NCBI RefSeq assembly: GCF_001753245.1
Contig: NZ_CP017415.1
Span: 2,626,040-2,690,039, forward strand
DNA length: 64,000 nt
Source: Acidihalobacter yilgarnensis
GTDB taxonomy: Bacteria; Pseudomonadota; Gammaproteobacteria; DSM-5130; Acidihalobacteraceae
Direction: 5' to 3'
In this document: piece by piece, positions 1 through 14,023 of the stretch
Layout: each line of letters starts with the position of its first letter
Position numbering within the stretch: the stretch's first letter is position 1
Program-made: the position numbers and the translations under genes
Notes under the pieces: model-generated
What the model saw: the letters and a program-made list of their open reading frames with translations, nothing else
What the model was told of the DNA's origin: nothing
Database searches by the model: none

Positions 1-194
1 GTGCGGACGACGACCGCATTGTACACGTCGCCCTTTTTTACCTTGCCACGCGGGATCGCATCCTTGACGCTGACCTTGATCACGTCGCCAATTGCCGCGT
101 AACGTCGATGGGAACCGCCGAGCACCTTGATGCACTGCACCTTGCGTGCGCCGCTGTTGTCTGCGACTTCCAAAACTGTTTGCATCTGAATCAT
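1..194 (-). CDS. rplN: 50S ribosomal protein L14 (N-terminal part, cut by window edge)
   Basis: The minus strand from 194 reads [18 protein letters not shown], the standard start of ribosomal protein L14, a 23S rRNA-binding protein of the large subunit. About 64 of the usual ~122 residues are present; the rest lies beyond base 1. It follows rpsQ directly, as in every S10/spc operon. The ATG at 194 is the only start that matches the family. Confidence 0.95.
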   Translation of the reverse strand, partial: MIQMQTVLEVADNSGARKVQCIKVLGGSHRRYAAIGDVIKVSVKDAIPRGKVKKGDVYNAVVVR

Positions 195-218
195 GAGCTA
201 AATTCCCAGTCCGTAGCC

Positions 219-482
219 TTACTCGGGCGAACGCTCAACGATCTCGACCAGCGTCCAGCTCTTGGTCCGCGAGATCGGACGGCATTCCTGAATCCGAACC
301 GTATCACCGGCGCGGCCGCTGTTCTGCTCGTCATGTACGTGCATCTTGGTTGAGCGACGAATGTACTTGCCATATACCGGATGCTTGACCATGCGCTCGA
401 TCTGAACGGTCAAGGTCTTATCCATTTTGTTACTGAGCACACGCCCGACCACCGCACGCTTTACCTTCGCTGCTTCGCTCAT
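219..482 (-). CDS. rpsQ: 30S ribosomal protein S17
   Basis: The 87-residue product matches S17, a primary 16S rRNA-binding protein of the small subunit, in length and in core motifs ([30 protein letters not shown]). Its ATG overlaps the rpmC stop codon as ATGA, indicating translational coupling in the S10 operon. It lies 24 bp upstream of rplN. Confidence 0.97.
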   Translation of the reverse strand: MSEAAKVKRAVVGRVLSNKMDKTLTVQIERMVKHPVYGKYIRRSTKMHVHDEQNSGRAGDTVRIQECRPISRTKSWTLVEIVERSPE

Positions 483-682
483 GCCGTCTTACCCGCTTTG
501 TCCATTTCATTCAGCACCGTCTTGACCCGCGCAATGTCTTTGCGCACCACATCAAACTGATGTGGTTTGGCCAACTGGCCGGTACCGCGCTGCATGCGCA
601 GATTAAACTGTGCACGGCGCAGCTCGATCAGTTCGGCATTTAGTTCTGCAACGCTCTTACCACGTAATTCGCTAGCATTCAT
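479..682 (-). CDS. rpmC: 50S ribosomal protein L29
   Basis: The 67-residue product [14 protein letters not shown]... has the two-helix pattern and length of L29, which sits near the polypeptide exit tunnel and contacts trigger factor and SRP. I place the start at the ATG at 682, which overlaps the rplP stop (TGATG). The GTG one codon upstream is a less likely alternative. Confidence 0.96.
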   Translation of the reverse strand: MNASELRGKSVAELNAELIELRRAQFNLRMQRGTGQLAKPHQFDVVRKDIARVKTVLNEMDKAGKTA

Positions 683-1095
683 CACATCACCGTCCTGATC
701 ACGACTGTGGTCTTGATGGGAAGTTTGGCCGCAGCGAGCTTGAAGGCCTCGCGTGCCACTTCTTCCGTGACCCCTTCCATCTCATACAGCACGCGGCCAG
801 GCAAAATTTTGGCCACCCAGTACTCGACATTACCCTTACCACTACCCATACGGACTTCGAGCGGTTTCTTGGTCACCGGCACATCCGGGAAAACACGAAT
901 CCAGATCTTTCCACCACGCTTAATATGGCGTGTCATGGCGCGACGTGCCGCCTCAATCTGACGCGCGGTAATCCGTCCACGATCCAAAGCCTTCAGGCCA
1001 TATTCACCAAAGCTGACCTTATCGCCAACTGTAGCCAGCCCACTATTGCGACCTTTGAATTGCTTACGAAATTTAGTTCTCTTAGGCTGCAGCAT
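682..1095 (-). CDS. rplP: 50S ribosomal protein L16
   Basis: The 137-residue protein begins [17 protein letters not shown], the L16 signature, and carries the conserved [13 protein letters not shown] and MGSGKG segments. L16 helps shape the A site and the peptidyl transferase region. It lies between rpsC (10 bp upstream) and rpmC (overlapping), which is the canonical order. Confidence 0.97.
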   Translation of the reverse strand: MLQPKRTKFRKQFKGRNSGLATVGDKVSFGEYGLKALDRGRITARQIEAARRAMTRHIKRGGKIWIRVFPDVPVTKKPLEVRMGSGKGNVEYWVAKILPGRVLYEMEGVTEEVAREAFKLAAAKLPIKTTVVIRTVM

Positions 1096-1105
1096 GCCCT
1101 ACTCC

Positions 1106-1783
1106 TCAACTCGCCGCCTGACGCGATTCGGCACGTTCGACGCTTGGACCGAAAACGTCACCCTTGTAAATCCACACCTTGATGCCAATGACACCATAGG
1201 TGGTATGCGCTTCGGCGAAACCATAATCAACATCGGCACGCAAGGTATGTAATGGGACTCGCCCTTCTCGGTACCATTCGGAGCGCGCAATTTCAGCACC
1301 ATTAAGGCGACCAGCAACGTTCACTTTCACTCCAAGCGCACCGAGCCTCATCGCATTGCTGACCGCACGGCGCATCGCGCGGCGGAACATGATACGGCGT
1401 TCCAGCTGTTGAGCGATACCCTCGGCGACAAGTTGAGAATCGATTTCGGGCTTACGCACCTCTTCGATATTCACTTTGACGCTATTGATCTCAAGCCCCA
1501 TCTTTCCGGCGACTTCGCGACGAAGACTTTCGATATCCTCGCCCTTCTTGCCTATCACGATGCCAGGGCGTGCCGTGTGTATCGTTACCACAGCGGCGCG
1601 AGCTGGCCGTTCGATCTGAATGCGGCTAACCGATGCGTGTGCAAGTTTTTTCTTGATGAAAGCGCGCACTGCAAGATCGTTATTCAACAGATCGGCATAG
1701 TTGCGGCCTTGCGCGTACCACTTGGAGGTCCAGTCACTCGAAATACCCAGACGGAAGCCTACCGGATGTACTTTCTGACCCAT
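1106..1783 (-). CDS. rpsC: 30S ribosomal protein S3
   Basis: The 225-residue product starts [14 protein letters not shown] and contains the KH-type [12 protein letters not shown] loop near residue 75, both diagnostic of S3. S3 helps form the mRNA entry tunnel of the small subunit. Its start codon shares a base with the rplV stop, so the pair is coupled. Confidence 0.98.
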   Translation of the reverse strand: MGQKVHPVGFRLGISSDWTSKWYAQGRNYADLLNNDLAVRAFIKKKLAHASVSRIQIERPARAAVVTIHTARPGIVIGKKGEDIESLRREVAGKMGLEINSVKVNIEEVRKPEIDSQLVAEGIAQQLERRIMFRRAMRRAVSNAMRLGALGVKVNVAGRLNGAEIARSEWYREGRVPLHTLRADVDYGFAEAHTTYGVIGIKVWIYKGDVFGPSVERAESRQAAS

Positions 1784-2127
1784 TACTTATTCCTCGCTCG
1801 GTCGCCGACCGTCACTGTAATGTGACTGGTGCGCTTGAGAATGCGGTTGCCGCGACCTTTTGCACGCGCATGCATGCGTTTGAGCGTCGGACCCTCATCA
1901 ATGAAAACTCGGCTGACCTTGAGTTCGTCAACGTCCGCGCCTTCGTTGTGCTCAGCGTTCGCAACTGCGGACTCAAGCACCTTGCGAATCATATCGGAGG
2001 CCTTTTTCTGACTAAAGGTCAGGAGCTGCAGGGCCTTCTCGACCGGCATGCCACGCACTTGGTCAGCAACCAAGCGAGCCTTCTGGGGCGAGATCCGTGC
2101 AAACTTCAATTTAGCTGCGACTTCCAT
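1783..2127 (-). CDS. rplV: 50S ribosomal protein L22
   Basis: The 114-residue protein [19 protein letters not shown] has the L22 N-terminus and the conserved C-terminal hairpin ([19 protein letters not shown]), which reaches into the exit tunnel. The gene sits between rpsS and rpsC as in other S10 operons. Length and sequence are ordinary. Confidence 0.97.
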   Translation of the reverse strand: MEVAAKLKFARISPQKARLVADQVRGMPVEKALQLLTFSQKKASDMIRKVLESAVANAEHNEGADVDELKVSRVFIDEGPTLKRMHARAKGRGNRILKRTSHITVTVGDRARNK

Positions 2128-2138
2128 CTGAAACCTCT

Positions 2139-2411
2139 TTACTTGGCCCTTTTATTGGCCACGTGTCCCTTGAAGGTGCGCGTAGCGGAAAACTCGCCAA
2201 GCTTATGACCCACCATGTTTTCGCTGACAAGCACCGGCACATGCTGACGGCCATTATGTACGGCGACCGTCAAACCGACCATCTGAGGCAGAATCATTGA
2301 GCGACGCGACCATGTCTTGATCGGCCGGCGCGAATTGGCCGCAACCGCCTCATCCACCTTCTTCACCAGGTGGTGATCCACAAAGGGACCTTTTTTGATT
2401 GAACGTGGCAC
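2139..2411 (-). CDS. rpsS: 30S ribosomal protein S19
   Basis: The 90-residue product [19 protein letters not shown] matches S19, which pairs with S13 in the small-subunit head. The [16 protein letters not shown] segment near the C-terminus is typical. It lies 10 bp downstream of rplB. Confidence 0.97.
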   Translation of the reverse strand: MPRSIKKGPFVDHHLVKKVDEAVAANSRRPIKTWSRRSMILPQMVGLTVAVHNGRQHVPVLVSENMVGHKLGEFSATRTFKGHVANKRAK

Positions 2412-2421
2412 TGGCTACCCC

Positions 2422-3246
2422 TTACTTCCGATTCCGACGACGAACGATGTGTTTATCCGTACGCTTGTTGCTACGCGTCTTGTACCCCTTGGTAGGAACA
2501 CCCCATGGGGTAACCGGATGCTTACCGAAATTACGGCCTTCACCACCACCGTGCGGATGGTCGACCGGATTCATGGCAGTGCCGCGTACGGTTGGGCGGA
2601 CACCCATCCATCGTTTCGCACCGGCCTTGCCGAATTTGCGGAGGTTATGCTCGGAATTACCCACCTCACCAACAGTCGCGCGGCATTCAATCTGTATCTT
2701 ACGCATTTCGCCTGAGCGAAGACGCAGCGAAGCATAGGCACCTTCGCGGGCAACTATCTGTGCACCGGCACCGGCTGAACGTGCAATTTGCGCACCTTTA
2801 CCTGGGCGCATTTCGATGCAATGCACGGTGGTGCCCACCGGGATCGAACGCAATTCGAGTGTATTACCGGGCTTGATCGGGGCGCCTGCGCCCGACACGA
2901 TATCGTCGCCGACATTGAGCCCCTTGGGCGCAATAATGTAACGACGCTCGCCGTCACGGTAAAGCACCAATGCAATATTCGCGCTGCGGTTAGGGTCATA
3001 CTCCAAACGCTCAACGCGCGCTGGTATTCCGTCTTTCTGACGACGAAAATCCACTAAACGGTAGTGCTGTTTGTGACCGCCACCAATATGACGCTGGGTG
3101 ATGCGCCCCTGGTTATTACGACCACCACTCTTCGATTTGCTTTCAACCAGGCCCGCATACGGTGCGCCCTTGTGCAGGGTCTCACGCGTTACCCGGACTT
3201 GGAAACGACGGCCAGGAGAGGTCGGTTTGGACTTGACGATAGCCAT
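2422..3246 (-). CDS. rplB: 50S ribosomal protein L2
   Basis: The 274-residue protein is full length for L2, a core 23S rRNA-binding protein needed for subunit association and peptidyl transfer. It has the [18 protein letters not shown] motif and the C-terminal [14 protein letters not shown] loop containing the conserved histidine. It lies 11 bp after rplW. Confidence 0.98.
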   Translation of the reverse strand: MAIVKSKPTSPGRRFQVRVTRETLHKGAPYAGLVESKSKSGGRNNQGRITQRHIGGGHKQHYRLVDFRRQKDGIPARVERLEYDPNRSANIALVLYRDGERRYIIAPKGLNVGDDIVSGAGAPIKPGNTLELRSIPVGTTVHCIEMRPGKGAQIARSAGAGAQIVAREGAYASLRLRSGEMRKIQIECRATVGEVGNSEHNLRKFGKAGAKRWMGVRPTVRGTAMNPVDHPHGGGEGRNFGKHPVTPWGVPTKGYKTRSNKRTDKHIVRRRNRK

Positions 3247-3257
3247 GTAGATTCCTC

Positions 3258-3554
3258 TTACTCGGCGCCGTTGAATTCGATGTCGCTACCTTCACGCAGC
3301 GTCACATATGCCTTACGCAAACCGTTGCGCTTGCCCGGACGCCGCCCGAACATTTTGCTTTTGCCTTTGATGTTCACAACGCGCACCTCTTTCACCTGCA
3401 CGCTGAACAAGGCCTCAACCGCTTTACGAATTTCCAGCTTGGTAGCATCCGGCAGAACTTTAAACACGTGCTGATGTGCGCTCTCAGCCAAGAGCGTCGC
3501 CTTTTCGGAAACGTGGGGAGCCACAAGCACTTGGAGCATACGATCCTGATTCAT
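3258..3554 (-). CDS. rplW: 50S ribosomal protein L23
   Basis: The product [20 protein letters not shown] is L23, the exit-tunnel protein that docks trigger factor and SRP. I choose the ATG at 3554, which overlaps the rplD stop as ATGA and has GAGGA upstream. The ATG three codons upstream (3563) would lie inside rplD and does not match the family start. About 98 residues, normal length. Confidence 0.95.
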   Translation of the reverse strand: MNQDRMLQVLVAPHVSEKATLLAESAHQHVFKVLPDATKLEIRKAVEALFSVQVKEVRVVNIKGKSKMFGRRPGKRNGLRKAYVTLREGSDIEFNGAE

Positions 3555-4156
3555 GCCAGCCATTCCTCAATCTGTTTGAGCGCGGCCACATCCATCACAA
3601 CCTGCTCATGTCCCACCAAACGCACGGGGTCTAGCCCAGACACGTCGGTCACATCCACATGCGGCACGTTCCGCGCTGATAACCAGAGCGCATTGCTTGG
3701 CTCTGCGGTCACGATCAATGCGTTGCGTGTGGCCACGCCATCCAGCGATGTCAAAAACGCTTTGGTCTTGGGCTCGGTCACGGCAAATTGCTCGACAAGC
3801 ACCAGACGCCCTTGCCGCAGTAACTCGGAGAAAATGGAGCGCATTGCGGCGCGGTACATTTTCTTGTTGAGCTTCTGAGTGTAATTACGCGGCTTCGCGG
3901 CAAATGCGCGCGCACCACCACGCCACAATGGGCTGCGGATACTACCTGCGCGAGCGCGGCCACTGCCTTTCTGACGCCATGGCTTGATACCACCGCCCCG
4001 CACTTCGGAACGTGACTTCTGAGCCTTAGTGCCAGAACGCCCGCCAGCCATATAGGCAACAACGGCCTGATGGACCAATGGTTCATTAAAATCACGACCA
4101 AACAACGCTTCCGAAACCGCGACGCTTGATCCGTTTCCGTGTATCTGCAACTCCAT
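3551..4156 (-). CDS. rplD: 50S ribosomal protein L4
   Basis: The ~201-residue product beginning [14 protein letters not shown] is L4. It contains the [24 protein letters not shown] extended loop that lines the exit tunnel. In E. coli L4 also represses the S10 operon. The open frame extends 14 codons further upstream, but the ATG at 4156, 4 bp after rplC, fits the family. L4's regulatory target in this organism is not evident, though a hairpin precedes rplC. Confidence 0.95.
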   Translation of the reverse strand: MELQIHGNGSSVAVSEALFGRDFNEPLVHQAVVAYMAGGRSGTKAQKSRSEVRGGGIKPWRQKGSGRARAGSIRSPLWRGGARAFAAKPRNYTQKLNKKMYRAAMRSIFSELLRQGRLVLVEQFAVTEPKTKAFLTSLDGVATRNALIVTAEPSNALWLSARNVPHVDVTDVSGLDPVRLVGHEQVVMDVAALKQIEEWLA

Positions 4157-4160
4157 GTCC

Positions 4161-4805
4161 TTAACCCTTCTGCTTGACCGCCGGCTTGACGATGACATCG
4201 CCGCCGACCGCGCCCGGGACAGCGCCCTTGACCAGGATCAGGTTTCGCGCCGCATCGACACGCACAACCTGGAGATTCTGCGTGGTCACCCGGACGTTAC
4301 CCAGATGCCCAGACATTTTCTTGCCCTTAAACACACGCCCAGGTGTCTGATTTTGACCGATCGAACCAGGTGCGCGATGGGAAAGCGAATTGCCATGCGT
4401 GCGATCCTGGCCGGCGAAATGGTGCCGTTTGATGACGCCAGCAAAGCCCTTACCCTTGCTGACCGCAGTCACATCGACAATCTGCCCTTCGGCAAATCGC
4501 TCGACATTGATCTCTGCGCCCGGCTCAAGCCCTTCGAGCTCGGCTGCAGTTGCACGCGACTCCCAGAGACCGCGACCCGCTGTAACATTAGCCTTGGCGA
4601 AATGCCCCACCATAGGCTTGCTTACACGCGACGCCTTGCGCACACCAGCCGTCACCTGGACCGCCTCATAGCCGTCAACCTCGACCGACCTGATCTGCGT
4701 GACCCGGTTCGGCTCCGCCTCGATCACCGTCACCGGCACGGATACGCCAGCCTCGGTAAAAACGCGGGTCATGCCCAATTTGCGCCCAACCAATCCGATA
4801 GACAT
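4161..4805 (-). CDS. rplC: 50S ribosomal protein L3
   Basis: The 214-residue product [20 protein letters not shown] is L3, one of the first proteins in 50S assembly. The [21 protein letters not shown] region reaches toward the peptidyl transferase centre. The ATG at 4805 is preceded by AGAGG at good spacing; the adjacent GTG at 4808 is less likely. A 126-bp gap separates it from rpsJ, long for this operon. Confidence 0.96.
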   Translation of the reverse strand: MSIGLVGRKLGMTRVFTEAGVSVPVTVIEAEPNRVTQIRSVEVDGYEAVQVTAGVRKASRVSKPMVGHFAKANVTAGRGLWESRATAAELEGLEPGAEINVERFAEGQIVDVTAVSKGKGFAGVIKRHHFAGQDRTHGNSLSHRAPGSIGQNQTPGRVFKGKKMSGHLGNVRVTTQNLQVVRVDAARNLILVKGAVPGAVGGDVIVKPAVKQKG

Positions 4806-4866
4806 CACTACACCTCTGTACCTAACTGCCCACCGCGTTACGGCTCACGGCGCATCCGCCTGACAA

Positions 4867-4899
4867 CGCGGCCCGACACTCAATAAATGTCAGGCCGCG
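4867..4899 (-). promoter_or_regulatory. Stem-loop in the rpsJ-rplC leader
   Basis: CGCGGCC and GACA on one side pair with TGTC and GGCCGCG on the other, with one C-A mismatch and a 9-nt loop. No U-run follows on the minus strand, so it is not an obvious intrinsic terminator. It lies in the 5' leader of rplC, downstream of a promoter-like pair, and could be an RNA control element. That function is inferred only from position and structure. Confidence 0.4.
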
Positions 4900-4910
4900 G
4901 AAAGCCGTGC

Positions 4911-4939
4911 ATTATGACAGAAAAATGTTTTTTAGTTAA
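4911..4939 (-). promoter_or_regulatory. Candidate internal promoter upstream of rplC
   Basis: On the minus strand a TTAACT (-35-like, 4934-4939) is followed after exactly 17 nt by CATAAT (-10-like, 4911-4916). The -35 overlaps the rpsJ stop codon. It would start a transcript carrying the hairpin at 4867-4899 and then rplC. Each hexamer departs from consensus, so this is a candidate only. Confidence 0.35.
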
Positions 4940-5246
4940 GCCTGATTTGTACGTCGACACCTGCGGCCAGATCGAGCTTCATTAGCGCGTCTACCGTTTT
5001 GTCGGTCGGGTCCAAAATATCCATCAATCGCTTATGCGTCCGGATTTCATACTGGTCGCGAGCGTCTTTATTGACATGCGGTGACACCAGGATCGTAAAA
5101 CTTTCCTTACGCGTAGGCAGCGGGATCGGACCCTTGACCCGCGCACCGGTCCGCTTAGCGGTTTCGACGATCTCGCTGGCAGAACGATCGATCAGACGAT
5201 GATCGAATGCCTTTAGGCGGATCCGGATTCTCTGACTGGTAGCCAT
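4932..5246 (-). CDS. rpsJ: 30S ribosomal protein S10 / NusE
   Basis: The 104-residue product [20 protein letters not shown] is S10, a small-subunit head protein that also acts as NusE in antitermination with NusB and NusG. It carries the conserved [10 protein letters not shown] loop. It follows tuf by about 85 bp and opens the S10 gene run. Confidence 0.98.
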   Translation of the reverse strand: MATSQRIRIRLKAFDHRLIDRSASEIVETAKRTGARVKGPIPLPTRKESFTILVSPHVNKDARDQYEIRTHKRLMDILDPTDKTVDALMKLDLAAGVDVQIRLN

Positions 5247-5330
5247 TTTCTACTTACTCCATGGCGGCATGAGTGAACGTCACTCATGCCAGTTTCAATA
5301 CGCGCGCGACAGTGGCCGAATATGGCCGAC

Positions 5331-6521
5331 TTACTCGATGACTTTGGCGACGACGCCGGCACCGACGGTACGGCCGCCTTCGCGTATCGCGAAGCGCAGA
5401 CCCTCTTCCATCGCAATCGGCGCAATCAGCGATACCTTCACCGCAACGTTGTCGCCCGGCATCACCATCTCCGTGCCCTCAGGCAGGTCCACCGATCCGG
5501 TCACGTCCGTCGTACGGAAGTAAAACTGCGGCCGATATCCATTGAAAAACGGCGTGTGACGACCGCCCTCTTCCTTCGACAGCACGTAGACTTCCGCATC
5601 AAACTTGGTGTGCGGCTTGATCGAACCCGGCTTGCACAGTACCTGACCGCGCTCCACTTCCTCGCGCTTGGTGCCACGCAGCAACACACCTACGTTGTCG
5701 CCCGCCTGACCCTGGTCCAGCAACTTGCGGAACATCTCTACGCCCGTCACTGTGGTCTTGGTCGTGTTGTGCAGTCCTACGATCTCAACTTCGTCGCCGA
5801 CCTTAACAATGCCGCGTTCGATACGACCCGTCACCACCGTGCCACGACCCGATATCGAGAATACGTCCTCAATCGGCATCAAAAACGCGCCGTCTATCGC
5901 GCGCTCGGGCTCCGGGATGTAACTGTCCATCTCGGCCACCAGCCTTTCAATCGCCGGCACTCCGATTTCGCTCGTGTCGCCCTCCAGCGCTTTGAGCGCC
6001 GAACCCGTCACGATCGGGGTGTCGTCACCCGGAAAATCGTATGAGGACAGCAGGTCGCGCACTTCCATCTCAACCAGCTCAAGCAGCTCGGCGTCGTCAA
6101 CCATGTCGGCCTTGTTCAGGAACACGACAATGTACGGAACACCCACCTGGCGCGCCAGCAGGATGTGCTCGCGCGTCTGCGGCATCGGACCGTCCGCAGC
6201 CGAACACACCAGGATCGCGCCGTCCATCTGCGCCGCACCCGTGATCATGTTCTTCACGTAGTCCGCGTGACCAGGGCAATCCACATGCGCGTAATGACGT
6301 GCATCAGATTCGTATTCCACGTGCGCCGTCGCAATCGTGATCCCGCGAGCACGCTCTTCCGGTGCCTTGTCTATCTGGTCGTACGCACTGAACGAGCCGC
6401 CGTGCTTCTCCGCCATCACCTTCGTCAACGCCGCCGTCAGCGTCGTCTTACCATGATCAACATGACCGATCGTTCCCACATTTACATGCGGCTTCTTACG
6501 CTCAAACTTTTCCTTGGCCAC
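5331..6521 (-). CDS. tuf: Elongation factor Tu (copy 1)
   Basis: The 396-residue GTPase delivers aminoacyl-tRNA to the ribosome. G1 (GHVDHGKT), G3 (DCPGHADY) and G4 (NKAD) motifs are all present, followed by two beta-barrel domains. It is the last gene of the rpsL-rpsG-fusA-tuf unit. The protein is identical to the second copy at 21,897-23,087, and the DNA differs at only about nine synonymous positions, which suggests recent gene conversion. Confidence 0.98.
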   Translation of the reverse strand: MAKEKFERKKPHVNVGTIGHVDHGKTTLTAALTKVMAEKHGGSFSAYDQIDKAPEERARGITIATAHVEYESDARHYAHVDCPGHADYVKNMITGAAQMDGAILVCSAADGPMPQTREHILLARQVGVPYIVVFLNKADMVDDAELLELVEMEVRDLLSSYDFPGDDTPIVTGSALKALEGDTSEIGVPAIERLVAEMDSYIPEPERAIDGAFLMPIEDVFSISGRGTVVTGRIERGIVKVGDEVEIVGLHNTTKTTVTGVEMFRKLLDQGQAGDNVGVLLRGTKREEVERGQVLCKPGSIKPHTKFDAEVYVLSKEEGGRHTPFFNGYRPQFYFRTTDVTGSVDLPEGTEMVMPGDNVAVKVSLIAPIAMEEGLRFAIREGGRTVGAGVVAKVIE

Positions 6522-6577
6522 AACTACTACCTCTCAAATCAATGTCGATGAATCAGACCGATGCCGAATCCGGCGGA

Positions 6578-8677
6578 TTACGATGCCTTCTTGATCACGG
6601 CCTCGGCGACATTGTTCGGCGCCTCGGCGTATTTCGAAAACTCCATCGAATAAGTCGCGCGTCCCTGAGTAGCGGAGCGCAAATCCGTTGCATAACCAAA
6701 CATTTCGGCCAGCGGCACTTCGGCGCGCACGATTTTACCTGCGGCCGCATCATCCATACCCTGCACCAATCCACGGCGGCGATTGAGGTCGCCCATCACG
6801 TCGCCCATATAGTCCTCGGGCGTCACGACTTCGACCTTCATGATCGGTTCCAACAGCGCGGGATTCGCCTTCAACGCACCTTCCTTGAAGGCCATAGATC
6901 CTGCGATCTTAAATGCCATTTCGGATGAATCGACATCATGGTAAGAACCGTCGAACAAGGTCGCCTTGACATCCACCATCGGGAATCCGGCCAGCACGCC
7001 ATTTTGCAGCTGCTCCTGAATACCCTTATCGACCGCGGGGATGTATTCGCGCGGGATAACACCGCCGACCACCGCGTTCTCAAATTCATAACCGGTGCCA
7101 CGCTCTAATGGCTCCAGTCGTATCCAAACATGTCCGTACTGTCCACGGCCGCCAGACTGACGAACGAATTTGCCTTCCTGCTCGATGGATTTGCGAATCG
7201 CCTCGCGATAAGCCACCTGCGGCGCGCCCACGTTGGCCTCGACCTTGAATTCGCGACGCATGCGGTCGACGATAATTTCAAGATGCAACTCACCCATACC
7301 GGAGATAATGGTCTGGCCAGACTCTTCGTCCGTGCGCACGCGGAAGGAAGGATCCTCCTGCGCCAGCTTGGACAGGGCCATACCCATTTTCTCCTGATCG
7401 CTCTTGGTTTTCGGCTCGACCGCCACCGAGATCACCGGCTCAGGGAATTCCATACGCTCAAGCGTAATCACCTGATCAGTGCTGCAAAGTGTGTCGCCCG
7501 TGGTGACATCCTTCAGGCCAACGGCCGCAGCGATATCGCCCGCACGCACTTCCTTGATTTCCTCGCGTGTATTCGCATGCATTTGCAGCAGACGACCAAT
7601 GCGCTCGCGCTTACCCTTGACCGGGTTATAAACCGTGTCGCCGGAATTCAGCACGCCAGAATACACGCGGAAGAAGGTCAGCGTGCCGACATAAGGATCG
7701 GTCGCGATCTTGAATGCAAGCGCGGAAAATGGCTCCTCGTCAGAGGAATGACGCTCGCATTCGGTCTCGTTCGCGTCGTCCAAATGCCCCTTGATTGCAA
7801 GCACATCCACCGGTGACGGCATGTAGTAGATGATCGAATCGAGCATCGCCTGCACGCCTTTATTCTTGAAGGCAGAGCCGCACATGGCCGGGACGATTTC
7901 ATTCGCCAGCGTACGCATACGCAAGCCCTTCCGGATCTCATCTATCGTGAGATCGCTCTCTTCAAGATATTTCTCCATCAGCTCTTCGTCGGCTTCTGCC
8001 GCCGCTTCGACCATATGCTCGTGCCATTCCTGGCATTCATCAGCCATATCTGCCGGAATGTCACGCTCGTCATAGGTCATGCCCATGTCGGACTCATTCC
8101 AGTAGATCGCGCGCATGCGAAGCAGGTCGACGATACCCTTGAAATTCTCTTCCGCGCCGATCGGCAACTGGATCGGCACCGGGGTCGCGCCAAGACGAGT
8201 CTTGATCTGCTCGATCACGCGGAGGAAATTGGCGCCGGCGCGGTCCATCTTATTGACGAACGCCATACGCGGCACTTGATATTTATTGGCTTGGCGCCAA
8301 ACAGTTTCCGACTGCGGCTCTACGCCACCGACGGCGCAGAATACAGCGCAGGCACCATCCAGTACGCGCAGTGAACGCTCGACCTCGATCGTGAAATCCA
8401 CGTGTCCTGGCGTATCGATGATATTGATCCGGTGCTCGGGAAACTGCTTGTCCATCCCGTACCAAAAGCAGGTCGTCGCGGCGGACGTAATGGTAATACC
8501 GCGCTCCTGCTCCTGCTCCATCCAATCCATTGTCGCGGCACCGTCATGCACCTCGCCGATCTTGTGCGAAACACCGGTATAAAAGAGTATCCGCTCGGTT
8601 GTGGTGGTCTTGCCGGCATCAATATGGGCCATGATGCCGATATTGCGGTACCGCTCGATGGGGGTTTTGCGTGGCAC
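6578..8677 (-). CDS. fusA: Elongation factor G
   Basis: The 699-residue translocase GTPase starts [20 protein letters not shown] and has the P-loop [18 protein letters not shown] and NKMD motifs. Domains II-V follow, including GGRGQYGHV in domain IV. It drives translocation and, with RRF, ribosome recycling. It sits between rpsG and tuf in a normal str operon. Confidence 0.98.
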   Translation of the reverse strand: MPRKTPIERYRNIGIMAHIDAGKTTTTERILFYTGVSHKIGEVHDGAATMDWMEQEQERGITITSAATTCFWYGMDKQFPEHRINIIDTPGHVDFTIEVERSLRVLDGACAVFCAVGGVEPQSETVWRQANKYQVPRMAFVNKMDRAGANFLRVIEQIKTRLGATPVPIQLPIGAEENFKGIVDLLRMRAIYWNESDMGMTYDERDIPADMADECQEWHEHMVEAAAEADEELMEKYLEESDLTIDEIRKGLRMRTLANEIVPAMCGSAFKNKGVQAMLDSIIYYMPSPVDVLAIKGHLDDANETECERHSSDEEPFSALAFKIATDPYVGTLTFFRVYSGVLNSGDTVYNPVKGKRERIGRLLQMHANTREEIKEVRAGDIAAAVGLKDVTTGDTLCSTDQVITLERMEFPEPVISVAVEPKTKSDQEKMGMALSKLAQEDPSFRVRTDEESGQTIISGMGELHLEIIVDRMRREFKVEANVGAPQVAYREAIRKSIEQEGKFVRQSGGRGQYGHVWIRLEPLERGTGYEFENAVVGGVIPREYIPAVDKGIQEQLQNGVLAGFPMVDVKATLFDGSYHDVDSSEMAFKIAGSMAFKEGALKANPALLEPIMKVEVVTPEDYMGDVMGDLNRRRGLVQGMDDAAAGKIVRAEVPLAEMFGYATDLRSATQGRATYSMEFSKYAEAPNNVAEAVIKKAS

Positions 8678-8695
8678 TGTCTTATACCTCGATGC

Positions 8696-9178
<483 letters not shown>

Positions 9179-9208
9179 TCAACTAACGAATGACTTGGGT
9201 AGTGGGGC

Positions 9209-9583
9209 TTAGCTCTTCGGGCGCTTTGTGCCGTACTTGGATCGAGCCTGGCGACGTTTCTGCACGCCCTGGGTATCCAGGCTGCCACGTACGGTGTGAT
9301 AACGCACACCCGGCAGATCCTTGACGCGACCGCCTCGAATCAGGACCACGGAGTGCTCCTGGAGGTTGTGCCCCTCGCCGCCGATATAGCTGCTGACCTC
9401 GAAACCACTGGTGAGACGCACGCGCGCAACCTTGCGGAGCGCTGAATTCGGCTTCTTCGGTGTGGTGGTATAAACGCGGGTGCAGACACCACGGCGCTGA
9501 GGGCAAGCCTCAAGCGCTGGCACCTTGCTCTTTTCCCGTTTCTGTTTGCGCGGCTTGCGCACCAACTGGTTGATCGTAGCCAT
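9209..9583 (-). CDS. rpsL: 30S ribosomal protein S12
   Basis: The 124-residue product [20 protein letters not shown] is S12, the decoding-centre protein. The [13 protein letters not shown] loop and the [13 protein letters not shown] segment are wild type, with no obvious streptomycin-resistance substitution. It is the first gene of the str group and begins about 120 bp after rpoC, just beyond a terminator-like hairpin. Confidence 0.98.
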   Translation of the reverse strand: MATINQLVRKPRKQKREKSKVPALEACPQRRGVCTRVYTTTPKKPNSALRKVARVRLTSGFEVSSYIGGEGHNLQEHSVVLIRGGRVKDLPGVRYHTVRGSLDTQGVQKRRQARSKYGTKRPKS

Positions 9584-9603
9584 CTAAGCGGTTCTCCAAC
9601 CCT

Positions 9604-9640
9604 TAAAACAAACGACAGGCCGCGCTGGCGCGACCTGTCG
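9604..9640 (-). terminator. Intrinsic terminator-like hairpin after rpoC
   Basis: On the minus strand CGACAGG-x-CGCGC pairs with CGCG-x-CCTGTCG (9613-9640) and is followed by TTTGTTTT. It lies between the rpoC stop and the rpsL start. Only about 20 nt separate the T-run from the rpsL start, so it may act as a partial terminator or attenuator between rpoBC and the str genes. Confidence 0.65.
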
Positions 9641-9660
9641 AAGGACGCGAAATTCTAGAG

Positions 9661-9694
9661 GCACGCCCGCCCACTGTCAAGGTGGCGGGCGTGC
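9661..9694 (-). terminator. Strong hairpin immediately after rpoC
   Basis: GCACGCCCGCC pairs with GGCGGGCGTGC across an 11-12 nt loop just past the rpoC stop codon. No T-run follows. It may protect the 3' end of the rpoBC transcript or act together with the next hairpin (9613-9640). Confidence 0.45.
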
Positions 9695-9703
9695 AATCGC
9701 GCA

Positions 9704-13945
<4,242 letters not shown>

Positions 13946-14023
13946 CGTCTAAGCTGCCTCGCAAAATCTTACAGTGCTGCCCTGGTCGAGCGAGGGGGAA
14001 CCCCTCGCTCGGATGCCAACCCG

